The position numbers were made by a program, and so were the translations under genes. Source: an uncultured Bacteroidales bacterium (GTDB taxonomy: Bacteria; Bacteroidota; Bacteroidia; Bacteroidales; UBA932). From it: a stretch of DNA of 41,609 nucleotides. The notes beneath the pieces were generated by a model. That model was not told where the DNA came from. It searched no databases and saw only the letters and a list, made by a program, of their open reading frames with translations. The stretch is taken from positions 1-41,609 of the forward strand of contig ONQP01000011.1 of NCBI GenBank assembly GCA_900319975.1. The letters run 5' to 3'. Below are positions 27,261 to 34,817 of this stretch, piece after piece. Position 1 is the stretch's first letter. Every line of letters begins with the position of its first letter.

Positions 27261-27616
27261 CGCCCTTCCAGCGGGGAAAATAGGACTTTCGGGACTTTTG
27301 AGACCCCGGAGATTGTCTGAGAATTTTCGACGGTCTCCGGGGGTTATGCATTATGGGACAGGCGATTAGTTTTTTTAAAAAAATATTAAAAAAGAAAATT
27401 ATTACACCTTTGAAGCGTTTTTCAGCATTTCGGTTATAATCCGTAATTAAATTTCTTTCTATTTGGGCGAAAGAGTCAATTTTTCCGTGTTTTTCCTTGC
27501 TATATGCGGTTCAGGGCGCGCTTACAAAATTTGCATTTCTCCCAAATCCTTCCGAACTTGCGCCCCGATTTGAAAATCACAGATTGTTAGTTATAGTTTG
27601 TTACAATTAATCAACT
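27261..27616 (+). other. AT-rich intergenic region before the SusC gene
   Basis: No gene is seen in these 356 bases. It holds a long hairpin at 27304-27342, A/T tracts at 27370-27399 (seven T then seven A), a weak promoter-like CACCTTTG at 27405-27412 and a TAGTTTG at 27594-27600 close to the susC start. The base composition is far more AT-rich than the coding DNA, as expected for a regulated leader of a Sus-type locus. Confidence 0.6.
27304..27342 (+). other. Strong intergenic hairpin without T-tract
   Basis: CCCCGGAGATTGTC (27304-27317) pairs over 14 positions, including two U-G pairs, with GACGGTCTCCGGGG (27329-27342) around an 11-base loop. No T-run follows, so it is not a standard intrinsic terminator. 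It could be an mRNA-end stabiliser for the AraC gene or a protein-binding site. Confidence 0.6.
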
Positions 27617-30600
27617 ATGAAGAAAACCTATTATTTCCTTTTGTTGATGCTCCTGACAGTGGCACCGACTGCCTTTGCGCAGTCTCTCACCGTCAGAGGT
27701 AAGGTGACGGACGCCTCCAACGGCGAGCCGGTTCCCTTCGCATCTGTTGTATTGAAAGGGACGCAGACAGGCGCAATGACCGACCTTGACGGCGCATATT
27801 CCATCGCCGTCCCCGCCGACGGCACGCTTGTGTTCTCTTCCATCGGATACCGCACCGAGGAGGTTGCGGTTAATAATCGTGGCTCGATCGACATTCTGCT
27901 CGAGCCGGACACCGAAGCCCTCGACGACGTGCTCATCGTGGCCTACGGTACCGCCAAGAAAGAATCCTTTACCGGATCTGCCCAGACCATCAAATCCGAC
28001 CTGCTCGAGAAGCGTACGGTGGCCAACGTCACGAAGGCCCTGGACGGCCTCGTCGCCGGTATCCAGACCACGTCCGGATCCGGCCAGCCGGGTGCCGGCG
28101 CCACGATCCGCATCCGTGGTATCGGCTCCATCAACGCTTCCTCCGAACCGCTCTATGTGGTTGACGGCGTGCCTTATGACGGAAACATCAATGCCCTCAA
28201 CCCCAACGACATCGAGTCGATGACCGTGATCAAGGACGCCTCTGCCGGCGCGCTCTACGGCGCCCGCGGCGCCAACGGCGTCGTGATCGTGACCACCAAG
28301 CGTGGTTCTGAAGGGAACGCCAAGGTCGAGCTGAAGGCCAGCGTCGGTATCGCTTCCCGCGCCATCGAGCGCTACGAGACCCTGAGTGGCCGTCAGTGGA
28401 CCGAGGATGTCTACTACATGTACAAGAGCAAGAACATCGCCGACGGCTACGATCCTGTCACTGCAGGTCAGATGGCTGCCGCGTCGATGTCCAGCGGTGT
28501 CGATGCCGTTTTCGGCCTCAACGAGGTGTACAATCCGTTCAGCAAGCCCGTTACCGAGATGTTCGACCACACCACGGGCAAGATCCGGGACGACGTGACC
28601 CAGAAGTGGGATGACGACTGGCTGGACCTGTCCACCGACAAGGCGCCGATCCGCCAGGAATACCAGATGACCGTCACCGGCGGCAACCGCAACAACCAGT
28701 ATATGTTCTCCCTGGGCTACCTCAGCGAGGAAGGTCTCGTGAAGATGACCAACTTCGAGCGCATCTCCGGCCGTGCCAACGTGCAGAGCCAGGTCACGGA
28801 CTGGTTCAAGACGGGCCTGAACGTGAACTTCGCCCACAACGTCACGAACTCCACCACGCTGGGCTCCAAGCAGGAATCCAATGCGGCTTACAGCAACGTG
28901 TTCTACACCTGTCAGCTGATGCCTTCCGTCTATCCGCTCTATGCGCGCAACGAGAAGGGCGAGTACATCCTGGACGCCAATGGCGAGAAGACCTACGACT
29001 GGGGTGCGAGCCGTCCCGCGGGCGCTTCCGCCAACTGGAATCCGGTCGCCAACCTGATCGAAGACAAGTATCTGTCCGGCTCCGACAACGTCAGCGGCCG
29101 TACCTTCGTCGACCTGGGCGGCCTGTCCGAGGGCCCGCTCGCCGGCCTGAAATTCAGCGTGAACCTGGGCTTTGACCTGGTGAACGCCAAGTCCAGGACT
29201 TACTACAATCCCTACTTCGGCAATGCCGTGAGCATGGGCGGTCTGGCCGAGATCAAAGATGGCCGTACGTTCAGCTACACCTTCAACCAGCTGCTTACCT
29301 GGAACCGCACCTTCGGCCGCCATCACTTCGACGTGCTGGCCGGCCACGAGGCTTATGCGTATGAGTACCAGTACCTGATGGGCTACAAGAGCGGATTCCC
29401 GTTCGGCGGCCTCTATGAACTGGCCTCTGCTACGACCATCCAGGACACCGATTCCTACACCAATACGTATCGCGTGGAGTCCTGGCTTTCCCGCGTGAAC
29501 TACGATTTCGCCGACAAATACTACTTCTCGGCCTCCTATCGTCGGGACGGTTCTTCCCGCTTCCACAAGGATAGCCGCTGGGGCGACTTCTGGTCCGTGG
29601 GCGCCAGCTGGCGCATCTCCCAGGAGGACTTCCTGAGCAATGTCTCCTGGCTCAACAACCTGACCCTCAAGGCCTCCTACGGCGTGCAGGGCAACGACGA
29701 CCTGCGCAGCCTCTATGCCTGGCAGGCCTTCTACAACCTGAGCTACCCGAACGGTGGCAACCCGGGTGCCGTTGTGTCTTCGCTGGAGAGCAAGGATCTC
29801 AAGTGGGAGAAGAACCGGAACCTGAACGTGGGCGTCGAAGCCCGCCTGTTCAACCGTGTCTCCGCGACGGTCGAGTACTACAACCGCTACACCGAGGACA
29901 TGCTGATGGAATACCCGATGGCTGTCTCCCTGGGTTTCTCCGGCTACAACAAGAACATCGGCAACATGCAGAACGGCGGTCTGGAAATCAGCCTCGCGGG
30001 CGACATCGTCCGCACCCAGAACGCGCACTGGACGATGACCTTGATGGCCTCCACCGAGCACAACAAGGTCCTCCACCTGGCCGACAAGCCGGAGATCCTG
30101 AACGGCATCTTCATCATCAAGGAGGGCGAGACGTACAATTCTTTCTATCTGCCTGAATCCGCCGGCGTGGACCCGGCTACGGGAGCCAAGCTCTACTGGG
30201 TGTGGGATACGGACGAGAACGGCAAAGCCGGCGAGAAATACATCTCCTCCAGCTACCAGAAGGCTACCACGTGCAAGCGCCTGGCCGGCAGCCGTCGCGC
30301 GCTGCTCTATGGCTCCTGGTCGAATACGGCCCACGTAGGCAACTTCGACTTCTCCCTGGTGACCACCTGGTCCATCGGCGGCAAGATCTACGACGGTGTG
30401 TACAATACGCTCCTCTATAATTCCTATATCGGCCAGGCCGGTCACGTCGACCGCCTCAAGGCCTGGCGGCAGCCCGGCGACGTCACTTCCATCCCGAAGA
30501 TCGAGGCGCGCGGTTCGTCCAAGGTAACCTTGACCGACGACGAACTCTTCGACGCGTCCTACTTCTCCATCAAGAGCATCAGCGTGGGCTACACGATTCC

Positions 30601-30778
30601 CGCCAAGGTCCTGCGCGCTGTCAACATCGACTCCATCCGCGTCTATGTCTCCGCTGACAACATCAAGACGTTCTCCGCGCTGAAGGGTATGGACCCTCAG
30701 TACAACTTCTCCGGCAGCACGGGCTTCAGCTACACGCCTACGCGCACGGTTTCCCTTGGTGTGGATATCAACTTTTAA
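27617..30778 (+). CDS. SusC/RagA family TonB-linked outer membrane protein
   Basis: A 1053-residue TonB-dependent transporter. Order: signal peptide (1-21), carboxypeptidase-regulatory-like domain (about 24-97, LTVRGKVTDASNGEPVPFAS), TonB-box region (LDDVLIVAYGTAKKE), plug domain (about 110-225, with IRIRGIGSINASSEPLYVVD and LYGARGANGVVIVTTKRG), then a long beta-barrel ending RTVSLGVDINF with the terminal Phe used by the Bam machinery. It forms the outer-membrane channel of a SusCD 'pedal-bin' pair importing glycans or peptides. The susD-like gene follows 12 bases later. Substrate cannot be read from sequence. The minus-strand frame across this gene is a composition artefact. Confidence 0.95.
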   Translation: MKKTYYFLLLMLLTVAPTAFAQSLTVRGKVTDASNGEPVPFASVVLKGTQTGAMTDLDGAYSIAVPADGTLVFSSIGYRTEEVAVNNRGSIDILLEPDTEALDDVLIVAYGTAKKESFTGSAQTIKSDLLEKRTVANVTKALDGLVAGIQTTSGSGQPGAGATIRIRGIGSINASSEPLYVVDGVPYDGNINALNPNDIESMTVIKDASAGALYGARGANGVVIVTTKRGSEGNAKVELKASVGIASRAIERYETLSGRQWTEDVYYMYKSKNIADGYDPVTAGQMAAASMSSGVDAVFGLNEVYNPFSKPVTEMFDHTTGKIRDDVTQKWDDDWLDLSTDKAPIRQEYQMTVTGGNRNNQYMFSLGYLSEEGLVKMTNFERISGRANVQSQVTDWFKTGLNVNFAHNVTNSTTLGSKQESNAAYSNVFYTCQLMPSVYPLYARNEKGEYILDANGEKTYDWGASRPAGASANWNPVANLIEDKYLSGSDNVSGRTFVDLGGLSEGPLAGLKFSVNLGFDLVNAKSRTYYNPYFGNAVSMGGLAEIKDGRTFSYTFNQLLTWNRTFGRHHFDVLAGHEAYAYEYQYLMGYKSGFPFGGLYELASATTIQDTDSYTNTYRVESWLSRVNYDFADKYYFSASYRRDGSSRFHKDSRWGDFWSVGASWRISQEDFLSNVSWLNNLTLKASYGVQGNDDLRSLYAWQAFYNLSYPNGGNPGAVVSSLESKDLKWEKNRNLNVGVEARLFNRVSATVEYYNRYTEDMLMEYPMAVSLGFSGYNKNIGNMQNGGLEISLAGDIVRTQNAHWTMTLMASTEHNKVLHLADKPEILNGIFIIKEGETYNSFYLPESAGVDPATGAKLYWVWDTDENGKAGEKYISSSYQKATTCKRLAGSRRALLYGSWSNTAHVGNFDFSLVTTWSIGGKIYDGVYNTLLYNSYIGQAGHVDRLKAWRQPGDVTSIPKIEARGSSKVTLTDDELFDASYFSIKSISVGYTIPAKVLRAVNIDSIRVYVSADNIKTFSALKGMDPQYNFSGSTGFSYTPTRTVSLGVDINF

Positions 30779-30790
30779 TCGGAAAGCATT

Positions 30791-32359
30791 ATGAAAAAGA
30801 TATTTGCGATTCTGTCCGTGCTGGCGCTGTTCTCTTTCGCCGGCTGCAAAAAGGACTTCCTCGAGACGAATCCGACCGACCGCGTTTCCGGCCCGACCAT
30901 TTTCTCGGACGCCGAGAATGCCATGACGGCCGTGAACGGCCTCATCCGTACGCTTTATAGTAGCGGCTGGGGTTCTACTTGGAATGACGAAAACGGCGGT
31001 CTGCCCGCCTTCATCCTGGTCCAGGACCTCAAGGGCGAGGACCACGTGATGGACGGTTCCACCTCCGGCTGGTTCCTCTATGATTATGGTTACGATACCT
31101 TCGCTGACTGGACCGCTAATCGCGGCCACCAGTATCAGATGTGGAACTTCTTCTATACGCTCATCTCCAACGCCAACTACATCCTGGCCAACAAAGAGAT
31201 GGGAGGCGACGAAGATTACTATAACTACGTGATGGGCCAGGCCTACGCCCTCCGTTCCTTCTGCTATATGTGGCTGGTCCAGACCTACCAGCAGAACGGC
31301 GCTTTGTACGGCACGGACCTTCCGGGCGTTCCCCTCTACACCGAACCGACCGTGGCCGGCTCCGTGGGGAAGGGCCGCGGCACCGTGGCGGATGTGTACA
31401 AGCTGGCCAACGAGGACATCGACGCGGCCATCGCCTGCCTGAGCAAGACCAAGCTTGCGCAGCTCCACAAGAGCCACGTCAGCCTGGCCGTCGCTTACGG
31501 TCTCAAGGCCCGCCACGCCCTGGTGCAGCACGACTACGCCACTGCGCTTTCTGCCGCCGAGGCCGCCATGAAGGGCCAGAGCATCGGCAGCTGGGATGAC
31601 ATCAAGACGGTGAACAACGTGGCCAAGAAGAATGTCATGTGGGGCCTCGCCATCCAGACGGATCAGGCTCTGGGCAACCATGACATCTATGCCCATATGG
31701 ATGCTGACAGCAAGAGCAACTATTCCGACGGCCGTCACCTGATCGGCAACTGGCTGTATGACCGGATTCCCGACACCGACGTCCGCAAGGCCTGGTGGAC
31801 CGCTCCGCTGGACGAAAGCGAATGGGGAGCGCCCGCTACGGCCAATGGCTCCAAGCGTTCCTGGTGCCAGAAGAAGCTGGTGTACATCGACGCGGCTTCC
31901 TCTACCGGCGACCACATCCTGATGCGTACCGAAGAGATTTACCTGATCGCCGCAGAGGCCGCTTGCGAGGCCGGCGACTACAGCAAGGCCCGCGAGTACC
32001 TGTCCGCCGTCGAGGCGGCGCGCGACCCCGAATATGCCGCCCGTCTCGCCAAGATGAAGGACAGCAAGGTGCTCAACCCGAACACGGCCGGCGAGATCTC
32101 CACGCTGATGGACGAGATCTTCTTCCAGCGCCGTGTGGAGCTCTGGAGCGAGAATCCCCGCCTGTTCGACCTGCAGCGCCGCGGCCTGGCTTTCAACCGC
32201 GCCTGGAATGGTACGAACCACACCATCCTTTGCACGGACTACACTACCAAGCCCGGTTCCGCCAACTTCATCCTCTGGATCCCCCAGGCTGAGTTTGACG
32301 GCAATGAGAATATGGATCTTGCCAAGGATCAGAATCCTGCCCAGGGCAAGGGCCTGTAA
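30791..32359 (+). CDS. SusD/RagB family nutrient-binding outer membrane lipoprotein
   Basis: A 522-residue lipoprotein. The signal peptide ends at lipobox FAGC (Cys19), and KKDFLETNPTDRVS is the classic SusD start. Helical TPR-like parts include AYALRSFCYMWLVQTYQQNG and AVAYGLKARHALVQHDYATA. The C-terminal region keeps the family pattern EEIYLIAAEAACEAGDYSKA and ELWSENPRLFDLQRRGLAF. It is the surface lid that binds substrate over the SusC channel. It lies 12 bases after susC and 19 bases before the third lipoprotein gene. It has the full family length with no sign of damage. Confidence 0.94.
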   Translation: MKKIFAILSVLALFSFAGCKKDFLETNPTDRVSGPTIFSDAENAMTAVNGLIRTLYSSGWGSTWNDENGGLPAFILVQDLKGEDHVMDGSTSGWFLYDYGYDTFADWTANRGHQYQMWNFFYTLISNANYILANKEMGGDEDYYNYVMGQAYALRSFCYMWLVQTYQQNGALYGTDLPGVPLYTEPTVAGSVGKGRGTVADVYKLANEDIDAAIACLSKTKLAQLHKSHVSLAVAYGLKARHALVQHDYATALSAAEAAMKGQSIGSWDDIKTVNNVAKKNVMWGLAIQTDQALGNHDIYAHMDADSKSNYSDGRHLIGNWLYDRIPDTDVRKAWWTAPLDESEWGAPATANGSKRSWCQKKLVYIDAASSTGDHILMRTEEIYLIAAEAACEAGDYSKAREYLSAVEAARDPEYAARLAKMKDSKVLNPNTAGEISTLMDEIFFQRRVELWSENPRLFDLQRRGLAFNRAWNGTNHTILCTDYTTKPGSANFILWIPQAEFDGNENMDLAKDQNPAQGKGL

Positions 32360-32378
32360 TCTTTAATCCAGAAACGAT

Positions 32379-33173
32379 ATGAAAAAGATCATATATATCA
32401 TTCTTGCCGGCGCGCTCCTGATGACGGGTGCCTGCCAGAAGCAAGGTACGATTTACGAGATCCCCGAGGGCAACGCCTGCGTGTCTTTCCCTTCCGAGTC
32501 CGCCAAGTTCACGATGGTGGCCGAGGACGGCAACAAGATCACGGTCGAGATGTGGCGTGGCAACACCAAGGGCGCTGCCAGCATCGCGGTGGACATCGAG
32601 GACGGGACGGACGGCGTGTTCACGCCTTCCAAGCAGACTTTTGATTTCGCTGACGGCGAGTCCGTGGCCAGGATCGATTTCACTTATCCCGACATCAACG
32701 ATTTCGGCGGCGAGATTTTCGAGATTGTGCTCAGTATCTCCGATCCCAAGCAGGTTTCTCCTGCCGGCATTGACAAGATGACCATCAAGGCCCAGCGCAA
32801 GCTCACCCTCAAGTATCTGGGGACGGGTATCTATTACTCTGAATTTTTCTCCGACCCGGATTTCCGGGATGGTGAATGGGAGCAGGATATCTATACCACG
32901 GAGGAAGCCCCCAACATGTACATCCTGCCGAATTGCTGGAGGGAAGGTACGGACTTTACCTTCACGATGGTTGACGGCAAGCCTGTGTGGCCTTCCCGTT
33001 TCTACACCGGATTCGATCACGATACCTACGGTGCCATGGACATTGTGGCCGGTGACAGCTACATCCAGGACGGCGAGCTTGTCCTGGAGGTCAAGGGCTA
33101 TGTCGTCGCCGCAGGCAGCTTCGGCCCCGGTGCCGAGTACTTCGTCATCCCGGATGGCGTGACCCTGCAGTAA
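32379..33173 (+). CDS. Putative surface lipoprotein of the Sus-like cluster
   Basis: A 264-residue lipoprotein (lipobox MTGAC, Cys19). Residues about 30-135 look like a Calx-beta-type or related beta-sandwich (VSFPSESAKFTMVAEDG, VDIEDGTDGVFTPSKQTF, DGESVARIDFTYPD). The C-terminal part is beta-rich and aromatic (GTGIYYSEFFSDPDF, WPSRFYTGFDHDTYGAMD) with no catalytic motif I recognise. Its place after susD fits an accessory surface binding protein of the SusE/SusF type, but no SusE/F domain is recognised, so the binding role is inferred. It ends the transcript at a strong terminator; no glycosidase, lyase, sulfatase or protease gene follows. Confidence 0.78.
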   Translation: MKKIIYIILAGALLMTGACQKQGTIYEIPEGNACVSFPSESAKFTMVAEDGNKITVEMWRGNTKGAASIAVDIEDGTDGVFTPSKQTFDFADGESVARIDFTYPDINDFGGEIFEIVLSISDPKQVSPAGIDKMTIKAQRKLTLKYLGTGIYYSEFFSDPDFRDGEWEQDIYTTEEAPNMYILPNCWREGTDFTFTMVDGKPVWPSRFYTGFDHDTYGAMDIVAGDSYIQDGELVLEVKGYVVAAGSFGPGAEYFVIPDGVTLQ

Positions 33174-33190
33174 GCCGATCCTTTGCAAAA

Positions 33191-33228
33191 GAAAGGCGAC
33201 CGATTGATATCGGCCGCCTTTCTTTTTT
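33191..33228. terminator. Bidirectional terminator after the Sus-like cluster
   Basis: GAAAGGCG (33191-33198) pairs with CGCCTTTC (33215-33222), then CCGAT with ATCGG inside after one A/C mismatch, loop TGAT, followed by TTTTTT. The A-rich left flank lets it also stop the converging pseudouridine synthase gene. Confidence 0.85.
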
Positions 33229-33231
33229 CTT

Positions 33232-33957
33232 TTAGATGACGCCCTTCCAGCTGGAAGGCACCGGCGCCGTCACCTCCATCGGTTCCTTGCGCACCGGGTG
33301 GACGAAACTGATGTGGTGCGCGTGGAGGCTGATGCCGCCGTCCGGGTTGGAACGCGGCGCGCCGTATTTGAGGTCGCCCTTGATGGGGCAGCCCAGGTGG
33401 GCGAGCTGGCAGCGGATCTGGTGGTGGCGGCCGGTCAGCAACTCCACCTCCACGAGGTGGTAGCGGTCCGTGCTGCGCAGGTAGCGGTAGTTGAGGCGCG
33501 CCAGCTTGGCGTCCGGATGGCGCGCGGGCTTCGGGGCGGCGCCGTCCGCGATGATGTAGGACTTGTTCTGCTGTTCGTTGCGGACCAGCCAGCCCTCCAG
33601 GCGGCCTTCGCGCGGCTCGGGGAGCGCGCAGCAGAGGGCCCAGTAGGTCTTGTGGACGCTGCCGTCGCGGAAGGCGTCGCCGAGCCGCTCCAGGGCCTTG
33701 GAGGTCTTGGCGAGCAGGCAGACGCCGCTCACGGGACGGTCCAGGCGGTGGGGAAGGCCCAGGAAGACCTTGCCCGGCTTGGCGTCGCGCTGGGCGATGA
33801 ACGCCTTGTAGGTGTCCGTGAGACACTCGTCGCCGGTCTTGTCGCCCTGCATGATCTCGCCGACGCGCTTGTTGACCACCAGCAGGTGATTGTCCTCATA
33901 GAGGATCCGCCCCGCCAGGTCGTCGAACTCTTCTTTTGACAGCTGCCGATATTCCAT
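33232..33957 (-). CDS. RluA-family RNA pseudouridine synthase
   Basis: A 241-residue pseudouridine synthase. The catalytic Asp lies in GLPHRLDRPVSGVCLL, and the family's later motifs LTGRHHQIRCQLAHLGCPI and GDLKYGAP are intact. It isomerises one or more uridines in rRNA or tRNA; the exact site cannot be read. There is no N-terminal S4 domain. The start MEYRQLSKEEF at 33957 is chosen because an open upstream extension would pass through the TATCTTTG promoter element, only four bases before this ATG; this suggests a nearly leaderless mRNA. It converges on the Sus-like cluster. Confidence 0.9.
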   Translation of the reverse strand: MEYRQLSKEEFDDLAGRILYEDNHLLVVNKRVGEIMQGDKTGDECLTDTYKAFIAQRDAKPGKVFLGLPHRLDRPVSGVCLLAKTSKALERLGDAFRDGSVHKTYWALCCALPEPREGRLEGWLVRNEQQNKSYIIADGAAPKPARHPDAKLARLNYRYLRSTDRYHLVEVELLTGRHHQIRCQLAHLGCPIKGDLKYGAPRSNPDGGISLHAHHISFVHPVRKEPMEVTAPVPSSWKGVI

Positions 33958-33961
33958 GTCG

Positions 33962-33969
33962 CAAAGATA
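33962..33969 (-). promoter_or_regulatory. Promoter -7 element abutting the rluA-type gene
   Basis: On the minus strand TATCTTTG ends four bases before the ATG, so transcription should start at or next to the start codon. Confidence 0.5.
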
Positions 33970-34288
33970 GCAATTTCTCCCGACCTTCCTGCTGCCCGCC
34001 TTGTTCTCCCCGTTCTCCCCGTCGGGCACGTTTGACCCCCTTTTTGTGCCCGGCACCCCCATCTTCAGCCCCGGCCTGCCAGATCCCGCCAACGGTAGTG
34101 CCAAGTCCTGCCTAGTCACGCGTGCGCTGTAATTATTTGTGTGTCAATGCATCAGGCTTTTGCCCAAATTACAGAGTATCATCGAATTCCTTCGCGCGCA
34201 TTCTTTGGTCCCGGGTGGATACTTTGTGTGGACAAGTGAAGTGGCGTCTGTTTTTCGCTATCTGTTCATTGATAATACTTTGCGGGAT

Positions 34289-34420
34289 CATACGGGGTAA
34301 AATACGGGCCCGTATATTCGCGTATATCGCTAGCCATCAAAACATTACGTAAAACGCCCCTGCGGTATAGTGCTGGGAGAAGTCCTGTTAAATCGGGCAT
34401 CTCCGAGAGAGGGCGTTTTT
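34289..34420 (+). ncRNA. Candidate small structured RNA ending in an intrinsic terminator
   Basis: A possible promoter (TACTTTG at 34276-34282, one base shorter than consensus) would start a transcript near 34289. The 3' part is closed by AAAACGCCC (34351-34359) with GGGCGTTTT (34411-34419) and a T-run. Inside are GGAGA (34376-34380) with TCTCC (34400-34404) and CCTG (34384-34387) with CGGG (34394-34397) over a TTAAAT loop. A 5' hairpin ATACGGG/CCCGTAT precedes it. No riboswitch, SRP, tmRNA or 6S consensus was recognised by eye. The start is approximate. Confidence 0.45.
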
Positions 34421-34448
34421 GCAAGTATCTGTTATAGAGGCGATTGTG

Positions 34449-34482
34449 ATTTTGCTTAGGGGAAAATGCCCCAAAGCAAAAT
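34449..34482. repeat. 13-bp inverted repeat (hairpin)
   Basis: ATTTTGCTT-A-GGGG pairs with CCCC-A-AAGCAAAAT around AAAATG, with a single A/A mismatch. There is no flanking T-run on either strand, so a terminator role is unlikely; a protein site or RNA structure is possible. Confidence 0.65.
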
Positions 34483-34516
34483 TGGAAATTATTGATAGTC
34501 AGGCGGATATAAAAAC

Positions 34517-34639
34517 GGGGTGTGGAGGGGATGGGAGATGGGGGCGTGGAAGTTATAGGAGAGGGTGAGGTGTAAGGGGGAGATGCCCGATCGGGTCGGG
34601 CAGGACAGGGGAGGTGACGGGCGTGTCAGGGCGGGAGGG
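34517..34639 (+). other. G-rich tract with canonical G-quadruplex motifs
   Basis: The first motif has G-runs at 34517-34520, 34527-34530, 34533-34535 and 34540-34544 (loops of 6, 2 and 4). The second has seven runs: 34593-34595, 34598-34600, 34608-34611, 34619-34621, 34629-34631, 34633-34635 and 34637-34639 (loops of at most 7). The G strand is the dnaK coding strand. A competing hairpin GCCCGA/TCGGGC lies at 34585-34601. Confidence 0.65.
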
Positions 34640-34817
34640 CTTGCGAGGCAGGGTGGAAGGGGCGGAGAAAGAGGGGAAATGACAATTTGTCAGAGAATCG
34701 GGGATGGCAAAGGTTTTGATGATAGGTTTCGCGGCCTGCCGGGAGTGGCGGGCGGCGTCCGGGCCACAAGGCCGGGCGGCGAAACAAAACAACAAGAAAA
34801 TTTAAAAGACAGATATT

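Larger units (their letters stand above)
33958..34817. other. 860-base gene-free region with structured and G-rich DNA
   Basis: No convincing protein gene is present. From left to right it holds two tandem TTCTCCCCG units (34004-34021), a 9-bp hairpin (34021-34029 with 34046-34054), a relatively AT-rich part with TACTTTG elements, a three-half-site ATACGGG cluster (34290-34315), a nested stem ending in a T-run (34351-34420), a 13-bp hairpin (34449-34482), a purine/G-rich tract with G-quadruplex motifs (34517-34639) and a TGACAA/TTGTCA inverted repeat (34680-34692). The dnaK leader follows. The small frames here have no family resemblance. Confidence 0.7.

Noticed and set aside
27370-27399. 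Phage attachment site or replication origin at the A/T tracts
   Set aside because: No integrase, DnaA boxes or direct-repeat flanks are visible; AT-rich promoter DNA is the simpler reading.
27611-32221. A very long open frame on the minus strand opposite susC and susD
   Set aside because: It runs exactly opposite two clear genes with signal peptides and family motifs. Its protein is a low-complexity mix of Val, Gly, Arg and Asp typical of the antisense frame of GC-rich coding DNA.
33958-34119. N-terminal extension of the pseudouridine synthase to an upstream start
   Set aside because: The extra residues would be encoded by the promoter element at 33962-33969 and by tandem C-rich repeats, and the family begins at MEYRQLS.
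34122-34352. 76-codon plus-strand frame starting GTG, with a hydrophobic stretch
   Set aside because: No ATG, no resemblance to a known small protein, and it overlaps promoter-like and palindromic sequence; the AT-rich composition explains the hydrophobic codons.
34553-34795. 80-codon minus-strand frame opposite the G-rich tract
   Set aside because: Pro/Arg/Ser-rich chance frame across quadruplex motifs, with no promoter or family match.
34580-34817. CIRCE heat-shock operator before dnaK
   Set aside because: No TTAGCACTC/GAGTGCTAA pair was found; the TGACAA/TTGTCA repeat is a different element.
33958-34817. tRNA or tmRNA gene in the long gene-free stretch
   Set aside because: No T-arm GGTTCGA-type sequence with a matching acceptor stem and no CCA-flanked cloverleaf could be found by eye on either strand.
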